DNA from: Closterium sp. NIES-65
Taxonomy: Eukaryota; Streptophyta; Zygnematophyceae; Desmidiales; Closteriaceae
NCBI GenBank assembly: GCA_948144175.1
Contig: CANXME010000387.1
Location: forward strand, 772,501-836,500
Length of the DNA stretch: 64,000 bases
Direction: 5' to 3'
Shown: in pieces, positions 21,150 to 33,303 of the stretch
Layout of the letters: each line of letters starts with the position of its first letter
Numbering within the stretch: position 1 is the first letter of the stretch
Position numbers and translations under genes: made by a program
Notes under the pieces: generated by a model
Databases searched by the model: none
What the model saw: the letters and a program-made list of their open reading frames with translations, nothing else
What the model was told of the DNA's origin: nothing

Positions 21150-24100
21150 TTCGCTACGCGAGTGCGTGTAGGTCGTGGAAACCTCGGCTCCTCAGGTACA
21201 CTTGCAGGGCAGGGTGTTTTTCGATGTTGGCTAGGGGTACCCATCTATCTTCAGTTGGCGTGCGGTCCTTCCAGCGAACGAGGAACTTGATCCTCTTGAT
21301 GTCTGTGCGGTGCCGAATCCGATGGCTGAGAATCTTCTCGGGCTCAACGATCGGCTCCGATGCAGGGCGAGTCATAGATGGCAGACGGTGATGAGGCAGT
21401 TGGCTCGTGGTTGGGATGTAAGGGTGAATCAGGCTAACGTCGAACGATGGGCTGATGTACCATTCTGTCGATAACAGTAAATGGGCGGTAACTGGGGTAA
21501 TCATGTGGCTGATTTGGAATGGTCCACAGTATCGTGGTCAAAGTTTTGGTACGACGGGCAGTCTTAAGTTCTGTGTGACAAGCCGTACGTAGTCTCTTGT
21601 CTGGTACATGACTGGGCGGCGATGGGAGTCAGCATTCCTCTCAGCGAAGGCGTTTGCCTACGTAATTGCTTCTGCGGCTATAGTGTTTGCAGCTTGCAGA
21701 ATCTCGGCGAACTGCTGTGCGCGTGGTGTTGGGTTGTCTGGACTCGGCATCATGGGCACTGTTGAATTTTGCCCATAGTTCAGGTAAAACGGGGACTGCT
21801 GCGTTGTCGCTGACGTGGCGTTGTTGTAGGCGAACTCAATTAGCGGCAGCTGCTGCTCCCATGTTGTCAGGTCGTTGCACGTGGTGCGGATCAGCTGCTC
21901 CATGTTCTGATTAATCCGTTGCGTTTAACCATCGGTCTCGGGGTGGTATGACGAGCTGAACTGTAGCCTGGACCCAAACTGCACCCAGAGGTTCTTCCGG
22001 AAGTTGCTGGTAAACTTCGTGTCGCGGTCACTGATGATTGCGGCTGTTATCCTGTGCAGTCGAACGACGGTTGCGATGAACAGGCGAGCGGTTTCTTCGG
22101 CTGAGATCGATTTCTTGCACGCAGCGAAGTGAGCCATTTCGTCAGTCTCTCAGTGACGACCATTACCGCGTCGTTACTCCCAGGGTTCGAAGGTAACCCC
22201 GTGACAAAATCTATGGTAACATGCTGCCAGGCGTGCTCGGGCGGTAAAATCGGCTGCAACTGACCCGCCTTTCTTTATCGCGAGCTCTTCATCACCTGAC
22301 ACGTAGGGCACGAGCCCACGTGGTGCTGCACATTGGTCAACAACTCCGGCGAGTAGTAATACCGCTGCAGTTGCTGTCGCCAAGTGACCCGAGGTAACCC
22401 CGTCGTGTGCCTCCTGTAGTAGCAATTCTCTCCGTAGTGAGTACGCGGGTACCCAAATGCGGTTCGTGCGTGTCTAAACATAATAGAACCCCTTAGCTTC
22501 TGCCAGTTGCTGTGAATTTCCGGTCATGAAAAATGGGTCGGTGCCATGTCCGTGGGTGAATAGGCCTGATAAGAGTGGGTTGGTTTGGCCGAGTAGGATG
22601 GCGTGGAGTTGGACTGTAGGGCGAGTGAGTGCGTCGGTGATACTTCATGCACCTTCCTTGTACGTGACGGTGTAGTGGAAGTTGGACTCTAGGTAGTCCA
22701 ACCAATGGATCTGTCGCGGATTGAGATTCGGCTGAGCGCGGAGGTACTGTAGTTATCGTTGATCTGTCTGTACTATCATGTCTGCTCCGGTGAGGTAGCA
22801 TCGCCATACTTTCAACGCGTGCACAATCGCCAGCATTTTGCGGTCGTGTATCAGGTAGTTTCGTTCGGGCGGATGAAGTTTGCGGGACTCATACACGATT
22901 GGCTGAAGGCCGTTTACGAAGTCCTACAATGGTACTGCTCCCACGGCGATGTCACTTGCGTCGGTGACGAGCTCGAATGGACGGTGCGGATCTGCGATGT
23001 GAAGCACGCGCGACGAGCACAGAATTTTCTTGAGGGCCGAGAAGGCAGCTTGCTCTTTCTCCCCCCACGTGTACTTAACCCCCTTCCTTAGCAGGTCGGT
23101 CAATGGAGCAATCAGCTTCGCCATGTTGGAGACGAACCGGCGCACGTAGTTGACGAACCCCAAAAAGCTATGCAAATCGTTCAAAAATTTCGGCGCGTGC
23201 CATGCTTGAATCGTCGCGATCTTCTTTGAGTCTATTTCCACTCCAACTGAAATTATGTTTTTCCAAAAATCCAGTTTGTCCTGCAAAAACTCACACTTAG
23301 ATGCTTTTGTTAGTAGGCGGTTCTCACTTAGTATTTAAAAAACTGCTTCGATGTCCTGTAGTTGCTGTGCCCTATCTGAGCTGTAAATCAGGATGTCGTC
23401 GAGGTACACGATGACGCACTTATCTAAAAGCGCGCGGAAGGCCTCGTTCATGGTCATTTAAAAGGTAGCGGGGGCGTTGGCTAGTTCGAAGGGCATGACA
23501 GTGTATTCAAAGGATCCGTAGTGTGTTCGGAAAGCGGTTTTCAAGCAGTCTGGTGGGTTGACTCGGATCTGGTAGTAGCCTCCTCGAAGGCCGATCATTG
23601 AGAAAACCCGCGCTGTACGTAGTTGGTCGATCAGTTCGTCGGCTCATGGGATGGGGTAACGCGACTTGATGGTAACCCTGTTCAGTGCACGACAGTCGAT
23701 GCACATGGGAAACCCTCGTCCATCTTTGGTGTGAATAGTGTTGGTACTGCGAAGCGTGACGAACTCGGGCGAATGAACTCCTTCTCGAGTAGGTAATCCA
23801 ACTGCTTCCTTAGTTCGTCCAGTTCGGGTTGGGTCAGTCGGAACTGTCGCTGCACTGTCGGCTGTGCCCCCGGTTCTAATTCTATCCTGTGGTCGTGCGG
23901 TCGCTGAGGTGGCAGTCATGTTGGCAGATCGTCCGGGAAAATCCCACTGTACTGCTTTAGTAGTGCTGCCAGGTCATCTGGTACGTTGGCTAGTAGTCTC
24001 TGTAAATGCCCCCCTTTGTCTGCTGCCTCGGCTTCCCGAATGTCGACCGCATACATGTCAGCTCTTGCCGCCACAGTGCGTTTCATCGTGATTGCGTTGA

Positions 24101-24440
24101 CACGCACCAACGAAGACTTAGGCGAGCCCCAGCGAGGTAAGGCGATGTTGTTAATGTTCACTCGCACGGTGCATTCACCCATCGTCCAGCCGATTCGCGG
24201 ATTGTGACATCGCAGCCAATCACGGTTGAATAGAATGTCGGTTTCAACGACGGTTGTCGCGAGCATTTCCTGGCTAAACATGAAGTTACCCCCACATCGA
24301 ATCCGAACTCAGTCCACTCGTTCCCGTATCGTCAGTGGCATACCATCAGCTTGTCTTGCGTTGATCTCAGATAAACATCTATCTAGTGGCAGTTTCAGCT
24401 CCGTCCTGTGGCAGTGTTGATCACGGTGTGGCTGGCCCCA
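21150..24440 (-). pseudogene. pol of gypsy element G: protease, RT, RNase H, integrase, chromodomain
   Basis: In minus-strand order: a protease-like segment (ETDILFNRDWLRCHNPRIGW, about 24245-24185); RT with [28 protein letters not shown] and the catalytic YLDD (about 23395); the RNase H region with FELVTDASDIAVGAV and YESRKLHPPERNY; an integrase zinc region ending CPTCQVMK; an integrase core with TIDFVTGLP and IISDRDTKF; and a C-terminal chromodomain (IKFLVRWKDRTPTEDRWVP, about 21300-21240). The third integrase acid is lost (DG-stop-TQR where TER is usual). Many stops and frameshifts are present. The order RT then integrase plus a chromodomain defines a chromovirus-type gypsy element. Confidence 0.86.
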
Positions 24441-24576
24441 CTAAGTCTGTCATAATTTTCCCACTAAGCAGTATGGGGCTATCTACCATGGTACCCTCAT
24501 TATTCGGCCCGGTATGGTCGATTGCATGAACCGGCAAGCGAGCAGTGTCACCTGTCAGTACAGGGCCCGTCTGCTA

Positions 24577-24581
24577 CTGAC
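24577..24581. repeat. Target-site duplication of element C (left)
   Basis: CTGAC is repeated exactly at 31901-31905. Confidence 0.9.
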
Positions 24582-24713
24582 TGTCAGAATATTATAGCTT
24601 ACTTATTTGTGTAGGCTATAGTGGGGTATCCCATAGGGGGTACAACCCAACTAGAGTTTCCTATTTGTACTCACTTCATTCAAAGTCATTTCATTCTCGT
24701 TCTAACTTTCTCA
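24582..24713 (+). repeat. 5' LTR of element C (132 bp)
   Basis: Begins TGTCAGAATATTATAGC and ends AACTTTCTCA. Contains the family core TAGGCTATAGTGGGGTAT. Differs from the 3' LTR at one position (CAAAGTC against CATAGTC). Confidence 0.93.
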
Positions 24714-24805
24714 TGGTATCGAGCAGGTTCCCCCGTGGGAACTGTGCTTAGGGCCCACCACATCGAACCTTTTTTTTTCTGCCCGGAGCGCGCTCCGGGC
24801 CCTTG
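24714..24805 (+). promoter_or_regulatory. PBS, hairpin and palindrome of element C
   Basis: TGGTATCGAGCAGG (24714-24727) is the PBS. GGTTCCCCCGTGGGAAC (24726-24742) can fold as a hairpin. GGGCCCACCA follows, then a T run and the perfect 20-base palindrome GCCCGGAGCGCGCTCCGGGC (24781-24800). These are candidates for RNA packaging or dimer signals; that role is inferred. Confidence 0.75.
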
Positions 24806-24829
24806 CTCTTACTTTTTTTTCGATCTGCC

Positions 24830-25575
24830 CTAACGGCCCGAGCGCCGCCTTAGCGAGCCGCCCGCCCTAGCAGCCCGAGCGCCGCCTTAGCGCCCGCGCC
24901 CCGCTGCCCGCCCTCGCGCCGCCTTAGCGGCCTCGCCGCCCTGCTCTCGCGGCCCTCGCCGCCCTTCCTCACGCGGCTCCGCCGCCCCTGATCTCGCGGC
25001 CCCGCCGCCCCTGATACGCGGCCCCGCCGCCCCAGCGCTCCCGGCCCCGCCGCCCCTGATCTCACGGCCCCGCCGTCCCTGGTCTCGCGGCCCCGCCGCC
25101 CCAGCGCTCACGGCCCCGCCGCCCCTGATCTCGCGGCCCCGTCGCCCCAAGCGCTCCCGGCCCCGCCGCCCCTACTACGCGGCCCCGCCGCCCCTGGTCT
25201 CGCGGCCCCGCCGCCCCAGCGCTACCGGCCCCGCCGCCCCTACTACGCGGCCCCGCCGCCCCTACTACGCGGCCCCGCCGCCCCTGGTCTCGCGGCCCCG
25301 CCGCCCCAGCACTCACGGCCCCGCCGCCCCTTGCTCTCGCGCCGCCCGACTGCAGCAGCCGAGCCGCCCAACTGCAGCAGCTGAGCCGCCCACCTGCAGC
25401 AACCGAGCCGCCGTACCGCCAAGCAGCAGTGCAGCCGAGCTGCCCTGCACCCGAGCCGCTCGGCAGCCGAGCCGCCCGGCCGAGCCGCCTGGGAGTCGAG
25501 CCACCCGGGAGCCGAGTCGCTGAGTAGCCGAGCCGCCTTTCTACCGAGCCGCCCGACCTGCCCTGCCCGGTGAGC
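24830..25575 (+). repeat. GC-rich two-part leader arrays of element C
   Basis: About 24900-25330 repeats units like GGCCCCGCCGCCCCTGATCT. About 25350-25560 repeats CAGCAGCCGAGCCGCC and relatives. The layout matches B and D, but the first unit differs in sequence. Confidence 0.85.
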
Positions 25576-25636
25576 ACTGTACCGCTCTCACTGCATGCCC
25601 TTCCCCTACTGCTTGCACTGCTTCACTCTCGTCGTC

Positions 25637-28600
25637 ATGGCCACCCCTAGTGTCCTCGCCTTTGACGCAGAGGGTCGAGCCATAGACTTTGAGGTCTGGC
25701 TCGACGACCTGCAGCTGTTTTTACAGTGCGATAGGGCGGACGGTCTGTCTCTCTTTGACCTCACCTCTGGCGCCGTCCCTTCCCCTGCTGCTGATGCTGA
25801 CGCCACTGTTCGCTCACAGTGGGCCACGCGCGATGCTGCTGCACGTCTTGCTGTGCGTCGCCACTTGCCTACCGCTGAGCGCGCGCACTTTAGCCAGTAC
25901 AAGAGTGCCCAGACCTTGTACGACGTTGTAGTTGCGCGCTACTCCTCCCCTGCCACTGCTGCACTGAGCCGCCTCATGCTCCCCTTCCTCTTCCCTGACC
26001 TTGCCGCCTTTCCCACTGTCGCTGATCTCATCACGCACCTCCGCACTAGTGACACTCGCTACCGCGCTGCGCTTCCTGCTGACTTCTGCGCCAAGAACCC
26101 CCCCCCCATGTACATCACTCTCTACTTCTTAGTCACTCGCCTCCCTGACTCCCTTCGTGTAGTCCGGGACCACTTCCTCGCAGTCTGTCCCACCACCCTC
26201 ACTATCGACAGCCTAGAGAAGGCCCTCCTTGCAGCAGAGAAGAGCATAGTCGCTGTAGGAGCCTCTCGAGGTGACCCCCGCGACCCCATCTTTGAGGGGT
26301 GTTCTCCTTCCCCTCTCCTGCCCTCTGTCGCCTCTGCCGCTGCGGCCGACCTCGTTGGTCTTGAGTCGGTCGGTTTGGCGTCTGCCCCTAGCGGGAGACG
26401 CCGCTCTGGCAAGGGCAAGGGGGGCAAGGGAGCGGGTGGGGCCAGTGGGGGCGGTGGCGGTGGAGGTGGAGGCGGCGGAGGGAGTGGGGGTGGCGGTGGA
26501 GGTGGTAGCGGGGGTGGGGGTGCTAGTGGCAGCAGTGGAGGCGGGAGTGGCGGTGGCGGTGGCGGTGGTAGCGGAGGTGGCGGAGGTGGCGGCGGTGGAG
26601 GTGGAGGCGGGGGCGGTGGAGGCGGAGGCGGGGGTGGCGGAGGTGGAGGTGGTCGGAGTGGAGCTTCGCAGCGGAGCGGCACTGGTGGCGGTCAGCGCCA
26701 GCAGCAACAGCAGCAGCAGCAGCAGCAGCGTTCTCGCGACGTCCCCACCCCTCAGCAGCTCCGTGAGTGGTACACGCAGCGTCAGCGCGGTGGGGGTTTT
26801 GGTCCCTGCACCTACGTTCTCCGCACTGGGGACCGCACTGGAGAGCAGTGTGGGGGTGCCCACTCCGCCCAGCGCTGCTTTGGCCGCCTGACGGACGCTT
26901 GGCGTCAGCAGTTCCCGGAGGCCGCGGAGATCCCCCGCTGGGGAGAGCTGTCTAGGGCTGGTGTAGCTATCTTTGATCTTGATTTTGATGCTATCCTTGC
27001 TGCCATGTATGCTGTGACCATTAGTGAGGAGGGTGACTGTTACCGGTGTTTCCCGCCCGACCCGGGCATTGGTACTGCTGCTCCAGGTGCCGGTGAGGCT
27101 TCTGCTCTAGGTGCCAGTGCGTCTGTGCTCTCAGGTGCTCGTGAGACTGCTCTCTTAGGTACTAGTGCGTCTGCGCTCTCAGGTACTGCGTCGGCTTCGG
27201 CCTCCCACACCTTCACTCTTGACTCTGGAGCGTCTCGCTCTTTCTTTCGGGACCGCACCACACTTACGCCGCTTAGTTGGCCGGTTGCGGTTTCCCTGGC
27301 TGACCCCTCTGGGGGTCCTGTCCTGGCTCGCTTCTCCACAGTCCTCCCGTGTCCGGCGGCTCCCTCTGGCACCCTGTCTGGTCTCTACCTCCCCTCGTTC
27401 TCTACGAACTTGGTGAGTGGTGCTGACCTACAGGATGCGGGAGTCCACTAGTTCACCCCTGCTAGTCAGCGAGTGACGCACTGCACGGAGGCTAGCACGG
27501 GTCGTCACCTGGCTACGTTTACACGTCTGCCAGGGTCGAGCCTGTACACACTGACCACTGCTTCTCCTCCAGGTGCTGAGTCTGGTAGAGTCCCTTCGTC
27601 TGGTCAGGTGTTTGCTGCAGCGTCCAGGTCTGGTCCTGAGTCGGCCCCCTGTTCTTGTCGCCGTCTGTCTCACGAGACCCTCCTCTGGCACCACCGCCTT
27701 GGCCACCCCTCTCTGCTTCGGCTCAGAGGCATGGCCTCCCGTCTTCTTGTGTCTGGTCTCCCCCGGTCTCTACCTCCCCTTCCTCAGGGCCCTGGCCCTG
27801 CCTGTGTCCCCTGTGTCGAGGGGCGCCAGCGTGCTTCCCCTCACTCCTCCCAGTTTCCTCCGACAGAGGCTCCGTTGCAGACGCTTCACATGGACGTGTG
27901 GGGCCCTGCCCGCGTCCGTGGACTCGGTCACGAGCGCTACTTCCTGCTGGTGGTTGACGACTACTCGCGTTACACCACAGTCTTCCCCTTGCGCAGCAAG
28001 GGTGATGTAACTGAGGTGCTGATCGACTGGATCCGCGCAGCTCGTCTCCAGCTCAGGCAGAGCTTTGGCTCGGACTTTCCTGTGTTGCGTCTGCACTCGG
28101 ACAGAGGCGGAGAGTTCTCCTCTGGCCTTCTGCGTGCCTAGTGTCGTGCGCGAGGCATCCGCCAGACCTTCACGCTTCCGGACTCCCCGCAGCAAAATGG
28201 GATTGCAGAGCGCCGCATTGGCATGGTCATGGATGTCGCTCGTACGTCCATGATGCATGCGGCTGCCCCCCATTTTCTGTGGCCGTTTGCGGTCAGGTAT
28301 GCAGCGCATCAGATCAACCTCCACCCCAGGGTCTCCAGGCCGGAGACCTCCCCAGCGCTGCTGTGGACGGGGAAGGTTGGCGATGCGTCGGCGTTCCGGG
28401 TCTGGGGATCTAGGGCGTTTGTCCGCGACTTGTCTGCGGACAAGCTGTCCCCTCGCGCTGCTCCCTGCGTCTTCCTGGGGTTCCCCCCCGACGCCCCTGG
28501 GTGGCAGTTCTACCACCCCACCTCTCGACGTATTCTGTCCTCCCAGGACGTCACGTTCGACGAGTCGGTACCCTACTACCGCCTCTTCCCCTACCGCACT

Positions 28601-31556
28601 CTGTCCCTCCCCCCGCCCCCGCTCTTCTTGGTACCAGGTCCCCCCCCGGTAGACCCCCTCCCCCCTCAGGGTCCTGCCCCTTCAGGTGTGTCCCAGGTAG
28701 ACGCGGTCGAGCCTGTTGAGGTCACTGGTGACTCTGGTGCTGCTGCGGGAGCTGAGCCTGGGGGTGCTGAGACTGGAGGTGCTACGCCTGAGGGTGCTGA
28801 GCCTGGGGGTGCGGAGTCTGGAGGTGCTGAGCCTGGGGGTGCTGTGCCTGGGGGTGCTGAGCCTGGGGGTGCTGAGCCTGGGGGTGCTGAGCCTGGGGGT
28901 GCTGAGCCTGGGGGTGCTGAGACTGGGGGTGCTCCGCCTGGCGGTGCTTCGTCTCGCCGAGAGCCACTCTCCCCTCAGGTGCTACGTGAGTGGTTTGCCA
29001 GGCGCTGGAGGCGTGCTGCTGGTGCTGGAGGTTCTTTCGACTGCAGAGGGTACTGCTGCCGAGCGTCCCGGCGGTGCTCGTACTGTGGGTGCTGGAGCTG
29101 CTGGGTCTGAGGGTTCTCCTGGAGCTGGTGCTGCTGAGGGTGTTGACGCTGAGACTGCCACTGGAGGTCCGACTGGCGGTGCTCCTGGTGGTGCTGCTGG
29201 AGGTTCTGGAGCTACTGGAGGTGCTGCTGGAGCGGGTACTCCTGCTGGGGGTACTGGTGTTGTCCCTGCTGTTTCTGGCGTCGCCGCGCGGCCCCGGCCG
29301 TACTTCGTTCCGCTCCTGCAGCAGCTTCTTGGTCTTACACCTTCTCCTGGTCCTCCTCCTCCTCCCTTAGAGGGTCCACAGCCTGTCTCGTCACAGCCAC
29401 AGCTACAGCCTGCCTCACCTTTGCCTGTTCCTTCTCCCTACGCTGGTCCGACTGGAGGTCTTACTGAGCGTCGTGAGCCTGCGTCTCGTCCTGCGTCGCC
29501 TGTTCGTACTGCGCGCGCTAGTGGTCACGGCTCGCGTCAGCGTCCTTCTCCTGTCCCTGGCACGCACCGGATGTCTCTGCGTCCGTCTACTGCTCCTCTG
29601 CGTGCCCCTTTGCCTTCTCCTCCTGCTTCCTCTCTTCCTGCTCTTGCCGACCCGGAGTCGGACTCTCTTCGTGCTGCCAGTCCTACTGTCACGCGTCTCC
29701 TTGCTACTACTGTCACTGACCCTTCTTTCGAGTCTTCTGCTGCGTCTGCCCTTGTCACTGAGCTCGTCGACTTTGCTGCGCGCTGTCGTCTAGACTACGC
29801 TGCTAGTCTTGTCGCTGAGTCTGAGTCTGCCTGTCCTCCGTCCGTCGGGGGTGAGTGTGCCCTTGGCACGGACGTCCTTGAGGACAGGAAGGAGGAGTTC
29901 CAGTGTCTGGCCGCCGCTTCACCTCATCTCGCGTCTGTACTGCTAGCCCCTGAGGGAGACCCGGATGCACTAGACATCCCGACTCCGCGCTCTTACGCGG
30001 AGGCGATAGAGAGTCCCTACTCCTCTCAGTGGCAGGCAGCTATGGATGCAGAGATGGCTTCCTAGAAGTCCACAGGCACCTACGTCGACGCTGTTCCCCC
30101 TCCTGGGGCGAACATCGTCCGTGGCATGTGGATTTTCAGGGTGAAGCGGCCGCCGGGTTCTCCGCCTCTCTTCGAGGCGCGTTACGTGGCTCGTGGCTTT
30201 AGTCAGCGGCAGGGGGTTGACTACTTTCAGACCTTCTCCCCCACCCCGAAGATGACCACTCTTCGGGTACTGCTGCACGTTGCTGCTCACCGTGACTACG
30301 AGCTGCACTCTCTCGACTTCAGCACAGCTTTCTTGCAGGGCAGCCTGCACGAGGAGATCTGGCTGCGTCGCCCACCTGGCTTCACTGGGTCTTTCCCTCC
30401 TGGTACCCAGTGGAGTCTCCGGCGTCCAGTCTACGGTCTCCGCCAGGCGCCACGTGAGTGGCACGACACACTGAGGACTACGCTTGCGGCACTTGGGTTT
30501 GCTCCTTCTACTGCCGACCCGTCGCTGTTTCTGCGCACCGACACCTCTCTGCCGCCGTTCTACATCCTCGTGTACGTCGACGACTTGGTCTTTGCCACAG
30601 CTGACACTGCTGGACTCGCCTACGTGAAGTCCGAGCTGCAGAAGAGACACACATGCACTGACCTGGGTGAACTGCGCAGCTACCTTGGCTTGCAGATCAC
30701 CCGAGACAGAGCACGCCGCACCATTACCCTGACTCAGTCACACATGGTGCAGCAGGTCCTTCAGCGCTTCGGCTTCACGTACTCCTCGCCTCAGGCCACT
30801 CCTCTGCCTACTCGCCACTCGCTCTCAGCTCTGCCTTCGGATGAGTCCGTAGAGTCGAGTGGCCCGTATGCAGAGCTTGTTGGCTGCCTCATGTACCTGA
30901 TGACCTGCACACGACCTGACCTTGCATACCCTCTTAGCATTCTTGCACGCTATGTTGCTCCTGGGAGACACCGACCAGAGCACATGGCTGCAGCGAAGAG
31001 GGTGTTGCGCTACTTGTGCAGTACGTCGGGCATGGGGCTAGTGCTTGGAGGGCGCAGTCCAGTGGTCCTCACTGGGCACGCGGACGCTTCTTGGGCTGAC
31101 GACCAGGCTACGCAGCGGTCGTCACAGGGTTACACCTTCAGCCTTGGTTCCGGCTCCGTTTCGTGGCGGGCTACCCGCTCGTCTTCTGTTCTCGGCTCCA
31201 GTTGTGAGGCTGAGATCTACGCCGGGGCTATGGCTGCACAGGAGTTACGCTGGCTCACCTACCTGTTGACCGACCTTGGAGAGCCGCCTCGTTCTCCTCC
31301 AGTACTGTACGTAGACAACAAGGCCATGCTGGCCTTGTGTCGAGAGCAGCGACTGGAGCACAGGACAAAGCACATTGCTCTCTGCTACTTTCTTGCTCGT
31401 GAGCTACAGCAGCGTGGACAGTTGCGACTTGCGTACGTGGCCTCTGAGGCCAACACTGCTGATGTCTTCACCAAGGCACTTGCGCCTTGTGATCATCAGC
31501 GTTGCTGCACGCAGTTGGGTCTTGTGCCTGTCTTGCCTCACTTGCTCACTTCTTGA
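25637..31556 (+). pseudogene. gag-pol polyprotein of element C, three stops and one frameshift
   Basis: The start is ATG 25637 (MATPSVLAFDAEGRAIDFE). The 10-C tract (26098-26107) keeps frame. A Gly-rich region (about 26410-26665), a Gln run, and the zinc-like motif CTYVLRTGDRTGEQC then H-x4-C complete Gag. Protease DSGAS, integrase (MDVWGP, HSDRGGEF, NGIAERR), a linker of repeated GGAEP units (about 28745-28945), RT with YVDD (30573-30584) and RNase H follow, ending at TGA 31554-31556. Damage: amber stops at 27449-27451 (CAG in D), 28139-28141 (TAC in D) and 30063-30065 (TGG in D), and one extra T near 29035. All catalytic residues I checked are intact. Confidence 0.92.
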
Positions 31557-31768
31557 CCTTGCTTGTACCTCGACCTATATATACTCTTGCTCTTGCTTGC
31601 TTGACTCTTGTATATCTCTATATATGGTCTTGCATGTGAACTGGCCTTGTGGCCCTTGAACTTGTGCTCGGAATGTGTGGTGACTTTGTGATCCACCCTG
31701 AGCTTTGCTTTGTTTTGCTTGACTGGTCTTGTGACCCCTTGTTCTCCCCCACTTTGCCTATGGGGGTG

Positions 31769-31900
31769 TGTCAGAATATTATAGCTTACTTATTTGTGTA
31801 GGCTATAGTGGGGTATCCCATAGGGGGTACAACCCAACTAGAGTTTCCTATTTGTACTCACTTCATTCATAGTCATTTCATTCTCGTTCTAACTTTCTCA
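31769..31900 (+). repeat. 3' LTR of element C (132 bp)
   Basis: Same as the 5' LTR except one base. It is preceded by the conserved 3' UTR block and ATGGGGGTG, and followed by the duplication CTGAC. Confidence 0.93.
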
Positions 31901-31905
31901 CTGAC

Positions 31906-32949
31906 TCCCAGTGTTTCCCTGCTGCTTGGTCTATTTCTGCTACTCAGCTTCCCCCTTTCCCTTAGTGTATTCCGGGCATTATCTTTTGCGGTGTTCCGGC
32001 CGATTGCACGCTAAGCAACGCCCTTGGAACAGTGTGGCAGCGGCATTCGCGGCGTCGGGACGTATCGTAGCGCTCTTGTTCGTCCCACGAGACCGATGTC
32101 CCCAGTTGCTGCTACTTCCGTAGGACCCCGGTCTTGGTTGGCGGAAGAAACCGAGTTTCTTCGTCATAGCGAGAATCTCCTGAAAGTCGGTGACGCTACA
32201 AAGTTGGATTTCCTGAGCAACGGCAGGCTTCAGGCCGCCTATGTAGCGGTCGATGCGCTCAGATTCGTGCATGTAGCCCACTTGCTCACACATCGCCACA
32301 AACCTGTTGGTGTAGTCTTCGACGAAACCGAGTTGGCGCCAAGTGCGGAGCCTCTAACGCGCTGCGATCAAAGCCGCAATTGGCTCGAATTGGGCACGCA
32401 CACCTGCGCACCATTCGTCCCACGGGTAATATTGGGGCACCTCCACGAAATACGACAGCGCCCATGGTCCGATTCGTCCTTCCCGTATCGGTAGAGTCGC
32501 GAAGTCCATCGGCTTCGTAACGATGACACGCCACAAGTCCATGGCGGGTCCTCGCAGCAGCAACACGGCGTAGCGAATTTTCGCCGTAGTTGGCGTCGAA
32601 GAAAACGTTCAATATGAACAACCACGCCTGAACGGTAGGACCACCCCGTTGACTCGGGTTGAAGCATGGCGAACGCTACGGCTTCAGCACCATTGGCGAT
32701 GGCAATGATGGTTCGCCTGCCGCCTCAGAAATCGTGACGCTGGGTTGACTCCTCGCCGCATTCGTCACTTGGAGGTGTGTCGAGCCGTGGTCGTCGTCTC
32801 CGTCGTTGCGGACGACGCCATCACTGGCCACGCTCGCGGGTTGCCCCACACTTCCGTGTTGCGCGGTCTGTTGTGCAGGTTGTCGTGGAGTGGGAGGTGC
32901 TTGTGATTGTGCTTGCTGTGCTTGTGCAACATCATTCTGCAGGGACGTA
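31906..32949 (-). pseudogene. gag segment of gypsy element G
   Basis: On the minus strand this continues gag of G between elements F and C. It begins TSLQNDVAQAQQAQSQ, passes through a Pro/Gln/Ser-rich part and a capsid-like region (MDFATLPIREGRIGPWALSY, FEPIAALIAAR, then RIDRYIGGLKPAVAQEI), and reaches a zinc knuckle CLACNRPEH followed by a stop. Frameshifts occur near 32680 and 32350. The N-terminal piece lies at 46973-47074. Removing F and D joins AERVR to TSLQ in frame. Confidence 0.8.
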
Positions 32950-32954
32950 CGTTT

Positions 32955-33086
32955 TGTCAGAAAGTAGGAATTAAGAATGACTAGAATGACAGCAGTATAG
33001 GGTCTGTATAGCAAAACCTAATTGGGCTATACCCCATAAGAAGTGCCCCACTAAAGCCTAGAGCATATAAATGCATAGTTCTGACA
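32955..33086 (-). repeat. 3' LTR of element F (132 bp)
   Basis: On the minus strand it starts TGTCAGAACTATGCATTTATATGC and ends TTTCTGACA. The polypurine tract ATGGGGGTG lies just upstream (33087-33095). Confidence 0.9.
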
Positions 33087-33303
33087 CACCCCCATAGGCA
33101 AAGTGGGGGACAAGCGAGAGAACAAGGCAAGGTCAAGCTCAGGGTGGATCACAACGTCACCACGCAGTCCGAGCACAAGCAAATGGCCACAAGGCAAGTT
33201 CACATGCAGAGTTATATATAAGGAAGAACAAGTAGTACAGTGACCACAACCTAGCAAGTGTAAGCATGCAGGTACAAGTATATAGACCACAGTACAAGCA
33301 AAG

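Larger units (their letters stand above)
21112..24581 (-). mobile_element. Gypsy (chromovirus-like) element G, pol segment
   Basis: The 3' part of a minus-strand Ty3/gypsy element. The right end is broken by element C (TSD CTGAC at 24577-24581 and 31901-31905). After the chromodomain a purine tract AAAGCGGGGGGTAGTG (about 21140-21125) should mark the start of the 3' LTR, TGTAAGGATTTTTC, which is cut short after about 30 bp where element I begins. Confidence 0.82.
24582..31900 (+). mobile_element. Compact-LTR copia retrotransposon C, recent but broken
   Basis: A 7319-bp element with 132-bp LTRs that differ at a single base, PBS, leader arrays, gag-pol, 3' UTR and polypurine tract ATGGGGGTG. 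The duplication CTGAC is exact. It is inserted in the gag-pol junction area of gypsy element G, in the opposite orientation. Confidence 0.95.

Noticed and set aside
1029..31556. Reassigned TAG codon that would make A, B and C intact
   Set aside because: At the TAG positions the intact copy D or relatives have Gln, Tyr, Ser, Trp or Glu, with no single amino acid. B and C also have true frameshifts.
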